Assembly: GCA_014529385.2 (NCBI GenBank)
Contig: CM043964.1
Coordinates: 5,041,997-5,105,996 of the forward strand
Source: Adiantum capillus-veneris
Taxonomy: Eukaryota > Streptophyta > Polypodiopsida > Polypodiales > Pteridaceae
Reading direction: 5' to 3'
DNA: 64,000 bases
The position numbers were made by a program, and so were the translations under genes. This document shows positions 1 through 10,100 of this stretch, in pieces. Numbering within the stretch: position 1 is the stretch's first letter; each line of letters begins with the position of its first letter. The notes under the pieces are model-generated. The model made no database searches, had not been told where the DNA came from, and worked only from the letters and a program-made list of their open reading frames with translations.

Positions 1-1896
1 ATCCTCTTCTGTCACCGTGGAAGAGTCTTCATCACTAGACTCATCCTCATCTTCATAAAGCTCCTCTAATCGTTTCCTTGTGTCCATATTATAAAGCTTC
101 TTGGTACCTGTCTTTCCATAGAGGCTAATTGTACCATGTCGCCAATCTTGAACAGCTCCCACTGCACGTAACCATGGTCTGCCCAGTATAATAGGATATG
201 CTCCCAACCCTGCTGGCATCACATGAAAATCAACCACTGCCTTTGCATCATATGCCTCCACTTCTAAGCTCTTTACAACACCCAAGCATTTTACTTTTTG
301 ATGGTTTGCCAATCTGATCCGAAAACCTGACACCCCAGCCACTGTGAGACCCATCTTCTCAACGCATGAGTGTGTTATGACGCATATTTGGGCTCCGCCA
401 TCCACATAACCTTGTCCCAAATTTTTCCTTTTATGCCACACATCTACTATTGGACAAATGTCTGGTAGCTCGTCCATTGCCAACACCTTCACTGAACCTC
501 TCTCTGGCTCTTTCTCCATTGGGTTAACCATCCTCTTCCACTGTCGCTTTAGTTTAGGAACCATTTCTATAAGCTGCCCAAAAGTAACCTCTGCCTTCCT
601 GCTCGTCAGATCCTCCTTCAAGTCATAGCTTAATTGCCCATCCCCTAGTGGAAAATCTGAAACATGAAACTTTCGACGAGCTCTCCTTTTCCTCTTGGCC
701 TTGACATCCTCGCCTTCATGGCTCTTTCCTTTCTTCTTACTAGGACCTGGGGCACTTCTTCCTTCCTTTTCCTCTGTGGTCCTCTTCCCAATAGGCATCA
801 CTAATGTATCCTCTAGCTTTGATGCCTTCTCCAAGGTGACTACACTTAGCACTTTTGTCTTTCCCTTTTCCTCCTGGGTCAGTCCACTGGTTCCTTCGTC
901 TCCCTTAATTTCGATGCCATAATCATTTGATCTAGTTAGCACCTGTCTTGGCAATGGATACATGTCTCCCCCCATCCTTGGTGGCTTATCACATTGCGGG
1001 CTGATGTGACCCAACTCTCCACAATTATAACATGTGGGCGTCTGCCTCCAAAACCTACTATTACTTTGTCCAGCACCATTCCTAGGTCTTTCTTCACCTC
1101 CTGGCTGATTTGCAAACCGCCCTCGACCTCGATTATTTCCCACTTGACCTAGCATGTTTAGGCTGAGATTCTTCATCAGATCAACCACTTGCCTCATGTC
1201 TTGCCTTAGGCCATCATCTTGCACTGCTGTAGTGACCACTGCTGGCATAACCTGAGTAGTAACAAGAACCACTGGTTCATGATGAACCCCTGACATGCGC
1301 CCTTGTAAAGACTCTATAGGCTGAAATTCAGACCTCATTGGCAAAGACTCCACCCCTAACTGGCTCATTTTCCTCAGCTTCCACTCTTTGTTCCTTGCTA
1401 CCTCTAGTGCATCTTCATATGTCCTAGGCTTCTTTAGCTCTACTCTCCAACGTATATTCTCCCAAAGACCAGCCAAGAACCTGTCCTTCTTCATCATGTC
1501 AGGCGGGGGTACCTGTGGTGCTAAAGCCTTGCACATTCGCTCCCATGCCAATGAAAACTTACGTATGTACGCATCTACTGGCTCACCTTCCTTTTGCACC
1601 AAAGCCTGTACTTCTTGCCACACCTTGTCAGGATCTTCTATCTTCACAAACTCCACTTCCAATCCATGCTTTAGATTGTCCCAACTCAATCTTATAGGTG
1701 GATCAGCCATACGCAACTCCTCTTCAAATGCTTTGGACCAAGCTCGTGCATCACTCTTCAAACAAATTTGGAGAAGGCGTAACATCTGCGCAGGGTCATG
1801 AATCTGGTTGCTAATGCAGGCAACCTCCATCTTTTCCAGAAAGTCCTCCACATCTTCATCACTTCTTCCATGAAACTCCGGATAAGAGAAAGCCAT
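1..1896 (-). CDS. gag-pol: Gag-Pol polyprotein, N-terminal part (Gag to protease), copy A
   Basis: The frame starts at the ATG at 1896 (protein begins MAFSYPEFHG) and appears open for 632 codons to the window edge. It holds a retrotransposon Gag domain (about residues 30-190), a CX2CX4HX4C zinc knuckle (C-Y-N-C-G-E-L-G-H, read near 1005-1045 on the complement), a basic linker, and the protease core with the active-site-like string VDGGA followed by the flap and ILGRPW region. The run of acidic residues (EDEDESSDED) that follows protease is reached at the window edge. Gag packages the RNA; the protease would process the polyprotein. The sequence is almost identical to the copy starting at 12732. 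Frame integrity was judged by comparison with that copy, not by translating every codon. Confidence 0.88.
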   Translation of the reverse strand, partial: MAFSYPEFHGRSDEDVEDFLEKMEVACISNQIHDPAQMLRLLQICLKSDARAWSKAFEEELRMADPPIRLSWDNLKHGLEVEFVKIEDPDKVWQEVQALVQKEGEPVDAYIRKFSLAWERMCKALAPQVPPPDMMKKDRFLAGLWENIRWRVELKKPRTYEDALEVARNKEWKLRKMSQLGVESLPMRSEFQPIESLQGRMSGVHHEPVVLVTTQVMPAVVTTAVQDDGLRQDMRQVVDLMKNLSLNMLGQVGNNRGRGRFANQPGGEERPRNGAGQSNSRFWRQTPTCYNCGELGHISPQCDKPPRMGGDMYPLPRQVLTRSNDYGIEIKGDEGTSGLTQEEKGKTKVLSVVTLEKASKLEDTLVMPIGKRTTEEKEGRSAPGPSKKKGKSHEGEDVKAKRKRRARRKFHVSDFPLGDGQLSYDLKEDLTSRKAEVTFGQLIEMVPKLKRQWKRMVNPMEKEPERGSVKVLAMDELPDICPIVDVWHKRKNLGQGYVDGGAQICVITHSCVEKMGLTVAGVSGFRIRLANHQKVKCLGVVKSLEVEAYDAKAVVDFHVMPAGLGAYPIILGRPWLRAVGAVQDWRHGTISLYGKTGTKKLYNMDTRKRLEELYEDEDESSDEDSSTVTEED

Positions 1897-1980
1897 GGCT
1901 AGAGAACCCCTTCAAACACATGTGCAAGAACCCAAAACTTTTCACTACCCAATCCCCAGAAACTTCAATGGAGCTCAGCT

Positions 1981-2199
1981 TTAGATGAGAACAAACACAT
2001 GCACATCAAATGAGTTTTCATAGTTGATCATCGGAATTACAACAGGCAAAGGACATTCCAGGATCTCTCTCAATCTTCTTGGCCCAAACATAAAGACTAT
2101 GCGCTGCTGGAAAAAGATCTTCCTGGACACATGAACATTAATCTGAATTCTTTGAGTTAAATGAAAAGGAGTGAACTGAGGGCCATTTTGATCATCCAT
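1981..2199 (-). CDS. conserved 72-residue pre-gag ORF, copy A
   Basis: A short ORF lies between leader and gag and ends about 85 bases before the gag ATG. It begins MDDQNGPQF and contains the residues shared with the other copies and with element D: R-K-I, Q-Q-R-I, F-G, R-L, E-I-L, P-V and S-F-D-V near the end. The ATG overlaps the stop of an upstream ATG-less open frame as TAATG. I do not recognise any known domain. The frame is kept in copies A, B and C, but these copies are young, so that alone does not prove coding. The better evidence is the similarity to the ORF at 6786-7013. Confidence 0.6.
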   Translation of the reverse strand: MDDQNGPQFTPFHLTQRIQINVHVSRKIFFQQRIVFMFGPRRLREILECPLPVVIPMINYENSFDVHVFVLI

Positions 2200-2789
2200 T
2201 AAAGCCAACCATGAAGCTCCCAAGAAGGCACACCTGACTCAACCTCTGATTTTGCCAAAATTTCAGCAGCATAACAGCATAAATGGCTCAAAATACCAAA
2301 AAACCAGCCATCATAATTTGGGAAAATTTCGACAGAGTTTCCCCAGAAGTAGAGCAGTAGGAACCCAAAATATAGACTGTCTATGTATGCATAAACTGTC
2401 AACAATAGAACCCGAGCATCAAGTAGGACTCACTAGTACATAGCCTATGGCGAGGTCACGAAAAGGGTGCTCCAGCTACCTGTATCACCAAAAGGATCTC
2501 CACATTTGAGAATCCCCCAGCTCAATTAAACCTCACGCTATCGACCCTCACACGAAGGCTAATGCAAATCACGTATAGTCAAGTCTCAGAAATGACTATC
2601 TTCCAGACCAAGTCTCAAAAATGGCTGAGACTGCCAAATACAACCAAGTATGGCTCCACAAATGCGTACAATGGCAGTTTCCACAAGTAACGTACAATCC
2701 AGCAGACAATGCGCTCAAATAGGCGCCAAGTGATGCATTCCCACAACAATTGTAAGTGACATCACTGCTAGTAAATCACTGTACTCCAG

Positions 2790-2871
2790 CTACCTGTACC
2801 TGTGTGAATCACCTGTACCTGTACCTGTCCCTGTAACCTGTAACCTGTAATCTGCAACCTGCAACCTGTAA
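2790..2871. repeat. leader short-period repeat (ACAGGT / TTACAGG units), copy A
   Basis: Just inside the primer site is a degenerate tandem array of 6-8 base units, read on the plus strand as acctgt and cctgtaa. The first part is built of CAGGTA units and the second of TTACAGG units on the element's sense strand. The same array is in copies B and C with different unit numbers. Confidence 0.75.
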
Positions 2872-2913
2872 TCCCGAAGCTCGAAGCTCGAAGCAGAAGG
2901 TACTCGAAGAAGA

Positions 2914-2931
2914 TCCTCCGTGGGGGCGCCA
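2914..2931 (-). promoter_or_regulatory. primer-binding site, copy A
   Basis: On the minus strand the sequence is TGGCGCCCCCACGGAGGA, starting six bases after the LTR end. It begins with TGG, the complement of a tRNA 3' CCA. It is not the initiator-Met site. It resembles, from memory, the tRNA-Arg type described for Ogre/Tat elements, but the match is imperfect, so the tRNA is not assigned. Confidence 0.6.
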
Positions 2932-2937
2932 AAAGAA

Positions 2938-4085
2938 TGTGAACGGGATGAAAACACACAAAGCGCCTCTATAACGACCCGACACACACCCTTGGAATGA
3001 TACACACACACACTATGGGGCACCACTCGGCTTAGACAACACACCTGGCCGAGACAGGGAACACACCTCTAGAGTGAGAGGAGAGAAACTATCCACTTAT
3101 CCACTCCACACAGACACACACACACACACACACACACACCCAAAAAACTCAGCTCAAAAGAGGAGAATTTCTGATGTTTAGATACAATTGAGCTTGGGCC
3201 AACACCAATGGGGCAAACAGCTCACACAATATGGGTAAAAGATACCAGATACAATCACAAATTGGAGAAGAAGCTTTACTCACCGGAGAAGATTACACAG
3301 AAAAACAGCAGAAAAAGAGTGAGGAATTTGGCAAAATGGACAGCGCCATCGCGTCCGGAACGGCCCAAAACCCCAGTCTACAATGTCAAAGTGCTCAAAT
3401 CCGACATCGGATGAGCAGTTTACGGCCAAAACAGGCTCCAAAAACCCAAAAAACACACCTGCGGCTATTCCTCCTCTCTTCTCCACGTTTTTTCTGGTCT
3501 TCTCTCTGTTTTTTCAGTTCCCACACTTAGCTTTTTTAGTTGGGCACCCTTGGCCTTTCAGATGACCTCAAACGGACCCCGAACAGGCCAAAAACTGACC
3601 TCGCAGTGCATAGTTGTCACCTTTTTGCATCATTCGCACACCTGGCACTCAGCTTTTTTTCCAATAATGCACCTCGCCACCACGTGAAGTGGCCCCAAAA
3701 AGTGGTCCTAATAATGACCTTTCTGCATAACTCTCACAAGAAAACACCCACGTTGTGTCCGTCCTCATCCGCGTGCAAATATTGACCTCGTTCGCCCTCC
3801 TGACGCCACTAGATGCCATCTGACGCACCTGCTGACCTCACGTCGTCGGCCCGCGGATAGCTTCCTCGAGAAGTTTTACGCGCTATAAACTCCTCATTAT
3901 TGTAGAAAAAACATACTGGTACTGGTGATAGTGAAAATCGATGAACTATATACATGCTGTCCTACCTGTACACATGTGGGCCCCACGTAACCACCTGGCT
4001 AAGGAAAATGGGCAATTCTTTATTTGATGCACCATGCATGTGTATGTACATATGCGCAATCCCTTGCTCCAAAAAACTCCTGACA
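2938..4085 (-). repeat. 5' LTR of copy A
   Basis: This is a 1148-bp LTR, read on the minus strand from TGTCAGGAG to GTTCACA, with TG...CA ends. It aligns along its length with the LTRs at 10502, 18112, 45907 and 52877. It contains a (CA)n run near 3115-3137. Short ORFs in it occur in every LTR copy and are not counted as genes. Confidence 0.92.
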
Positions 4086-4233
4086 ACGGTATTTCGTAGC
4101 TTTTGGCGTCTCCAACCCACGGCCTAATTTAATCATAAGTAGAAATTTACACTTCAAAATCAAAAACTAAGTATTGTTAAGCATTTAGATGCATTCTAAG
4201 CCGAAAACGACTAGGTCAAAAACTCACTGCTGT
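4086..4233. other. target DNA into which element D inserted (left part)
   Basis: These 148 bases lie between the copy A LTR and the D LTR. They continue, after removal of D, at 22936-23052. No coding signal or recognisable repeat family is visible. Confidence 0.6.
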
Positions 4234-4527
4234 TGATGCATGGTTTTTAGGACCCCTTCTGAAGATGCAATAAAGGCACAATCAATTGTTGGGGAGATGA
4301 GGATACTCTAGTCTAAGAGATCTCGAAAGAGAAGAAAAATCTACTTCACAAGCACCAAAGAGTAAAAAGTGCCATGGACAGAAGATACGCGGGAACGAGC
4401 TCTTATGCATGCCTACAACCTATATCTTACAGAATAGCCCATTCTAGGTGTGAATTTCTAGTGAAATTTACACGAGGATGTTCGTGTGGACTCGCAGCAC
4501 AGGATACTCCATTTTCACTGTTTTACC

Positions 4528-4665
4528 GACAGTAAATATTTTTTACCACAGTAAATATTTTTACCTACAGTAAATATTTTTCACCTACATGGTAAATACA
4601 AATCACTTTTTACCTACAGTAACTTTTTTTATCCATGGTAAATATTTTTTACTGCACCATAAGTA
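4528..4665. repeat. tandem ACAGTAAATATTTTT-like array inside the D LTR
   Basis: Four to six imperfect copies of an AT-rich unit of about 18-20 bases, in the upstream (U3) half of the LTR and before the TATA box. The 3' LTR carries the same array near 21705-21842. Its position would allow a role in transcription, but nothing in the sequence proves one. Confidence 0.7.
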
Positions 4666-5148
4666 TTTGGTAGGTAACAGTTCACTGTTACTAGAAGCAG
4701 TGATTGGGCATCAACAATCCAGTTACAGGAGGAGAAAAGGGGAAAATCTTATGGTAAAGGTGAGTCAACAGGGATAAAGACTTTTGAGTTGAAAAGAGAC
4801 ATGCTGATTTTTTCAAAGAACACATGTCAAAAGAAGCCATGGTTGAGGATTTTTTGTGAATTTGAGGACCCAGCTGCCACCTCCCCCCCGCAGGTCCCCC
4901 CCTGACATGTGCAGAACCTCCAGTTTCAACAGCCACCTTACCTGCTCTTAAATGCTGTTCAAAGCCTTATCCCCATGTGTCACAATCAGAAAAATCAGCA
5001 TTTACCCTCCCCTCTCACATCACTCTAGAGAATATCTTGATGGTGACATATCAGGTGACCTCAATCTATTGACCACCCTAAGCAAAAAGTAACCCCAATC
5101 AGCGGATTTAAGCATGTTTATCCCTAATCCTAAACCCTCTCAGAAACC

Positions 5149-5155
5149 TATATAA
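5149..5155 (+). promoter_or_regulatory. TATA box of the D 5' LTR
   Basis: TATATAA followed by GGAGGCC, about 600 bases before the LTR end, in a U3-like position. The 3' LTR has the identical box at 22326-22332. Confidence 0.6.
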
Positions 5156-5757
5156 GGAGGCCTTCTCTCACTCAAAACCAACACTTCACCCACTTCACCA
5201 AGCAACGAAGCTATGACGACATTGCTCACAACGAGGAGCTATGGATGGAGCTCTACTCTCTCTCCCTCTCTCTCTCTCCCTCTAGTATGCTACATTACTA
5301 GCCCTAAAACCTAAATAAGGAGTCTTCTCTCATGCTCCAGGGCCACCATCCTCGCCATCATTCTCTAAGGTATTGATGTGTTGCTAGTAGGATCATACCT
5401 ACTTGCTGGGTTGATTGTTTTTGACAAGGGATTATGCCATCCTTGGCTTGCTTCTCTATATCCTTGTTATGTATGATCAGATGCCGTTGTATTGTTAAGC
5501 TGATGTCTTGTGTATATATATGCTACATAAGGTCCCTAAGCTTCGTTTCTATGTGTTTTGCCATATGTTTTGATGCCATCATAATGCCAGAAGTCTCACT
5601 TGCCTATGTGCACTATGTGTGAGGTCCCTAAACCTTTTAATTTAGGGTGGTGCCCCCTTTGTTTTGTTCTTTGCTTGTTTCCATGAGACGTGGTTTGTGG
5701 AGTGTGCACGAGTACAGAGGCCACCCGATTGCACTGCTCTTTTTCTCGCTATCATTT

Positions 5758-5775
5758 TGGTGCCCCCACGGAGGA
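5758..5775 (+). promoter_or_regulatory. primer-binding site of element D
   Basis: TGGTGCCCCCACGGAGGA, three bases after the LTR end. It is identical to the site at 62808 in element E and nearly identical to those of the A/B/C family. It does not match initiator Met; the tRNA is not assigned. Confidence 0.65.
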
Positions 5776-5826
5776 GGGCTACACAGACCTTCAGTCCACA
5801 AGCAATGAAGATGTGCAATCTACAAC

Positions 5827-6198
5827 ATGGACGAATGGCGTGAGGAGTTTCTAAATTGGAGAACAGAAGAGGAGGAGGCTTTAGAGGCCTTAAAAGCTTT
5901 CATCAAGGTCTTGCTACCAGGTTGCAGTGTCAATTGAAATTCAAGAAGTAAGTTCTTCTACATGCCTTGTTCGTGATCGTTGCCAACGAAGGAGAGTGAG
6001 AAGAAGAGCTTGATATACCTCTCCTCTCAACCTATGAGTGCTCTAGAAACCTCCAACGCACACGAGCTTGAAATATTCTACATCAACATACACGAAGGTA
6101 CTGTGACGAAACCTCTCTTTCCTGAGGAGCCGACTAAGAGGAGGAAGATCACCTCTACACCTAAGTGGCCCAAGGCTGCAGCGCGTGCTCAAGCGTAA
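5827..6198 (+). pseudogene. pre-gag ORF, N-terminal part, broken (element D)
   Basis: The ATG at 5827 opens a short acidic stretch (M-D-E-W-R-E-E-F, then EEEE and a V-L-L-P-G motif) that stops after 37 codons. A second open segment (5980-6198) carries a P-L-F-P-E-E motif followed by TSTPKWPKA. Both segments align with element E at 62887-63319, which shows that this was one coding region. Relative to E, D lacks about 80 bases that in E encode a CX2CX4HX4C knuckle. I do not recognise the protein. Ogre-type Tat elements are known to carry an extra ORF ahead of gag, and this may be its counterpart. Confidence 0.5.
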
Positions 6199-6235
6199 GG
6201 TAACATTTGGCTTAATCTCATTAATAAGGTATTAC

Positions 6236-6769
6236 ATGACCACTACAGGCAAGAAAAAGTCTAGTGATCAACCAACTTCAACCTCCAACTTGCAACCACG
6301 ACTCTCACCCCTAAATCCTCCTGAAGCAAAGAGGCGAAGGCTTGCCTACAAGATTTCCGCCCGTCTGCAAGTGCTCCCAGTGCACTTTCTGAATCCAGAC
6401 ACCACCAATCCCAAGCCAACCTCCTGTCCGTGTGAAGATCACTTTGGATATTGTCCAAAGTGCTTTGGAGACCGGGTGAAAAGCCTCCCTACCCTACCTT
6501 TGCTGCTAATTTTCAAGAAGTTATCTCAATCTAGGGAAACTATCTTAGTTGATGATGTGCTGCACATTAATGGTGTCACTTTCATTCGTCATGCTGATTA
6601 TGGTAATAGCATCCAATTGTTGCTTGCTAAAAGGCTCAGCATTGTACAAAGTGTTGCCATCACGCCTTACGTCTTCACAGATGCATCAGGAAGAGTCGAA
6701 GTGATCCGAGGTGCTGACCTTCTGTGGCTGATCAGGCTCATTGGTCCCAAGGTGGTGCAACTAAGCTAG
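6236..6769 (+). CDS. pre-gag ORF, C-terminal part (element D), 177 residues
   Basis: I start it at the ATG at 6236 because upstream codons in this frame give only a GTG. The protein has a basic N-terminus, an E-A-K-R-R-R-L-A-Y segment, a Q-V-L-P-V-H-F motif, a G-Y-C-P-K-C-F-G cysteine pair near residue 80, and a C-terminal region (TDASGRVEVIRGADLLW). The first three features recur in element E at 63316-63600 with many substitutions, including the paired cysteines in GYCxxCFG and the R-V-x-x-L-P that follows. The function is unknown. It is followed 16 bases later by the small ORF at 6786. It may be the end of a longer protein whose upstream part is at 5827-6198 in a different frame. Confidence 0.55.
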   Translation: MTTTGKKKSSDQPTSTSNLQPRLSPLNPPEAKRRRLAYKISARLQVLPVHFLNPDTTNPKPTSCPCEDHFGYCPKCFGDRVKSLPTLPLLLIFKKLSQSRETILVDDVLHINGVTFIRHADYGNSIQLLLAKRLSIVQSVAITPYVFTDASGRVEVIRGADLLWLIRLIGPKVVQLS

Positions 6770-6785
6770 GCTCTTGTGTGTAAGT

Positions 6786-7013
6786 ATGGATGCCAATAAT
6801 GAGAATGATGATCCCCGCATGTTTCCTGTCCATTTTGTGCGTCATATCTGTGTGAATATTTGTATTGATAGAAAAATCTTTTATCAGCAAAGAATAGCCC
6901 TGTTGTTTGGAGCCGAGAGACTTGGGGAAATCTTGCGCTCTCCTCATCCTGTCATTCTACCCTTACTAGACTATTACCATTCCTTTGATGTGTCGATCTT
7001 CATCCTATTTTGA
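6786..7013 (+). CDS. conserved 75-residue pre-gag ORF, element D
   Basis: This begins MDANNENDD at the first ATG of the open frame and ends 91 bases before gag. It aligns without large gaps to the 72-residue ORF of the A/B/C family (12399-12617). Shared positions include D-R-K-I versus S-R-K-I, QQRI, F-G-x-x-R-L-x-E-I-L, P-x-P-V, and the C-terminal S-F-D-V-x-x-F. It is rich in hydrophobic residues with no obvious signal peptide or metal site. No known domain is recognised. Conservation between two families with unrelated LTRs suggests a real product or an N-terminal accessory piece of Gag expressed by reinitiation. I cannot tell which. Confidence 0.65.
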   Translation: MDANNENDDPRMFPVHFVRHICVNICIDRKIFYQQRIALLFGAERLGEILRSPHPVILPLLDYYHSFDVSIFILF

Positions 7014-7104
7014 GCTAAGTTGTGCTAAAGCTCCAAATTGTAATTACCATACTCTATTTTAAAATAAATTGGAGCTGTTTGTGTAATTGTTTACTCTCTC
7101 ACTT

Positions 7105-10100
7105 ATGGCCTTCCCTAATTTTTATGGTAAGCCTGGGGAGGTTGCTCCAGACTTTTTGGATAATTTGGAAATGGCCTTTCTGGTATCGGGAAGGGATGAC
7201 AAAGCTACTAAGTTAAGGGCCTTTCCTTTGGTTTTGAGGGAAGGTGCAAAATTATGGTATCAAACTTTGGCACCCGAAGAAAGAAGAGACTGGGAGTCCT
7301 TAAAGATGGCCTTCATCGAAGAATTTCGCCGCCATGAGCCTCCAGAGGAGATATGGAAACAGCTCTTAGAGGTAAGCCAAACATCACCCAATGACTATAG
7401 AAGCTATGAAGGAAAGTTTTCCAACCTGTGGGAGAAATGGTGTGCATCACTAGGTGAAGGAGAAAGGGCACTAGAATGCCTAAAGAAGGACTGTTTCCTG
7501 GAAGGGCTTTACCCCATCCTTCGAGAAAAGGTAAAAGGTAAATTCCCAGATATCTTTGATAAAGCTATGACTTATGCAAGGGAGAAGGATAGAAAGTTAA
7601 AATTCCAAGCTCAACTACAAGGGGGAATGGAGCCTCCACCGCTAGCTCAACCTACGACAAGGGTAGTAGCAGGGACAGGAGCAACAGACCAAGAGTCCTC
7701 TCAACAAGAATTACTTCAACAAATCACCAATCAACTAGAGAGCATGTCCATCAATCTGGTTCAAGGTGTAAGGGCTCCCCAGCCAGGAAATGAACGAAAT
7801 AGACAAGAAGGACGAAGGCAAGCACGTGAGTACATTTGCTACAACTGTGGAGAGGCAGGTCACGGCATGTATTATTGCCCCCATCCACGACGCTATCAAG
7901 GAAATGGTAATCAAAGACAGCCTCCTCGCCAGCAAGTCACTCCTCCTGGAGCTAGGCCACTAAATGGACAAAATGCACACGTGGCTCCACCAATCCAAAT
8001 ATTGAGACCCCCTCCTCCACCACCACAAGCACTAGAAGAGATCCCTCCACTACCATCGGGAGGGGAGGACAGGGCTGTCTCTGTCATAAGTCTTGACAAT
8101 GGTAAGGATAAAGGGAAAGAAAAAATGGAGGAAGCTGTTGCCATGCCAATAAAGAGAGTTAGGAGACAAAGAACTAATGAAATGGAAGCTTCAGAGCCGG
8201 ATAAAGGGAATGAGGGTTCCTCCCAAGTGATAGGAGACAAGAAAAGGAAGAGTAGGTCAAGGAGGCACATAGGAGTAGAAGACTTTCCACTTGGGGTAGG
8301 ATCCATACCTTACGACCTGGTAGCAGATGTGAGTAAGAAAGGACCAAAGATTTCATGGCAACAACTCCTCCACCTTTCCCCAAAGATGCGTAGAACCTGG
8401 TCTAAGATGGTCAGCACCAGGAGGGCTAAGGCAAAGTCAGTTGGGTCTATTAGTGCAAGAGGCATGAAGGATATCGTGCCAGTCATTGATGCAGAGATTA
8501 AGAGTCAGCGAGTCTCCAATGTGTACGTAGATGGTGGAGCCGAGATTTGTGTTATGACAGAGAAATTAATGCACAGGTTGGGTTTGGAAGAAAACGAGCA
8601 AACTTCCTTACAAGCTAAGATGGCAAATAATGTAAGGGTGGCTTGTGTGGGAAAGGTTAATGGAGTGAAGGTTTCAGCTTTTGGTGTTGCAATCTCAATT
8701 GATGCTTATGTGATCCCAACTAAGGGGGAGGGCTATCCGCTATTACTAGGAAGACCTTGGCTTATGGCTATGAAAGCTAGGCAAGATTGGGAGACAGGTT
8801 CCCTTGAGTTGCGACCAAATCATAAGGTAGGTGGCAAGCAACAAAAAATTGTGTATGACATGAAGCAGGGTAGACAACAAGACCTAGAGATGGAGACTTC
8901 TATGGATGAATGGAGCACAAGAAACTGCTCTTCATCTGAGGATGAGTCATCTGAGGAGGATGCTAGCTCTTTGGAAGTCATGGGTATAATACTGCGAAAC
9001 CCAGAAGGAGAAGGTGGTCAAGACTCTCTAAACAAGGAAGAAGCCACAGGCTTAGAGGAGATGCTAGCTAAGGACCTACTAGAAGAAGAGAGAGAACCCT
9101 ATTTGCAGGTACTAAAGAAGCATGCTGGCCTCTTTATAACTCATTACAAGCACATTAAAGGAGTGACGGTAACCCAACACCATATCCAATTAAAGGAAGG
9201 TGCCAAACCAGTGGTGCAAAGGTTAAGGAGATTAGGGCTAGTGCAACAAGATGCACTCTTAAAAGAAGTAAAAAGTTTACTCAAGGCAGGATTTATCTAC
9301 CCAGTGGAAGATTCTGAGTGGGTGTCTCCAATTGTGGTAGCACCAAAGAAAAATGGGAAGTGGAGGGTATGTGTGGATTACAAGCCTCTAAACGCAGCCA
9401 CAAAAAGGGACCATTTTCCTTTGCCTTTTCAAGATGAAATACTAAATGAAGTGGCTGGTCATGAAAGGTACACAGTGTGTGATGGGTACTCAGGCTACTT
9501 CCAAATCAGAATTGCAGATGAAGACCAAAGAAAGACTACCTTCATAACACCTTGGGGGTGTTTTGCTTATAGAGTTATGCCTTTTGGTTTAACTAATGCC
9601 CCAGCTACTTTCCAGAGGTTTATGAACTTGGTGTTTCAACCTTACTTTGGTAAGTCCATACGAGTCTTCATTAATGATTTTTGCATTTACAGCTCTAGGG
9701 AAGTACATCTGTCCAAGGTTGATGAAGATTTCACCCGTCTGGCCCAATTGGGTGGGCAATTGAATAAAGACGAGTGCCACATAGGTGAGAGCAAGGTCAC
9801 TCTACTAGGCCATGTTGTGTCTCAAGATGGTATTGAGGCTGACCCTGAAAAGGTAAAGACATTGTTAGCTTTACCTACTCCTTCAAACGTGAAGCAACTA
9901 GTCTCCTTCATTCAAAAGGTTCGCTACATGGGACGATTCATACATCTCCTTTCTCACGCAATCTATCCTTTGCAGCAGCTCACTAAACACACTACATTGA
10001 CATGGAGTGAGGAGGGTGAAAGGTGCTTTCAATAAGTTAAAACCATTTTGAGCTCATTGCCTATCGTCCTACAACCCACATGGGGTGAATTATTCTATGT

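Larger units (their letters stand above)
1..4085 (-). mobile_element. Tat-type Ty3/gypsy LTR retrotransposon, copy A (5' half)
   Basis: This is the 5' portion of a minus-strand LTR retrotransposon that leaves the window at base 1. Reading leftward from 4085, the order is 5' LTR, primer-binding site, a long leader with a short-period repeat, a 72-residue ORF, and gag running into the protease region. It belongs to the same family as the complete element at 10502-19253: LTRs, leader and Gag are near identical. The 3' half and 3' LTR lie outside the window, so target duplication cannot be tested; the right flank of the LTR begins ACGGT. I call it Tat-type because the complete sister copy has two RNase H domains ahead of integrase. 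Confidence 0.93.
4234..5754 (+). repeat. 5' LTR of element D
   Basis: A 1521-bp LTR from TGATGCATGG to CGCTATCA. It includes a tandem array of a CAGTAAATATTTTT-like unit (about 4528-4665), a TATA box near 5149 and a short (CT)n run near 5262. It is near identical to 21410-22931. Confidence 0.94.

Noticed and set aside
6195-6248. A possible short intron in the D pre-gag region (GTAAGG to CAG)
   Set aside because: The length would not join the two frames correctly, and the matching sites in element E are only about 20 bases apart.
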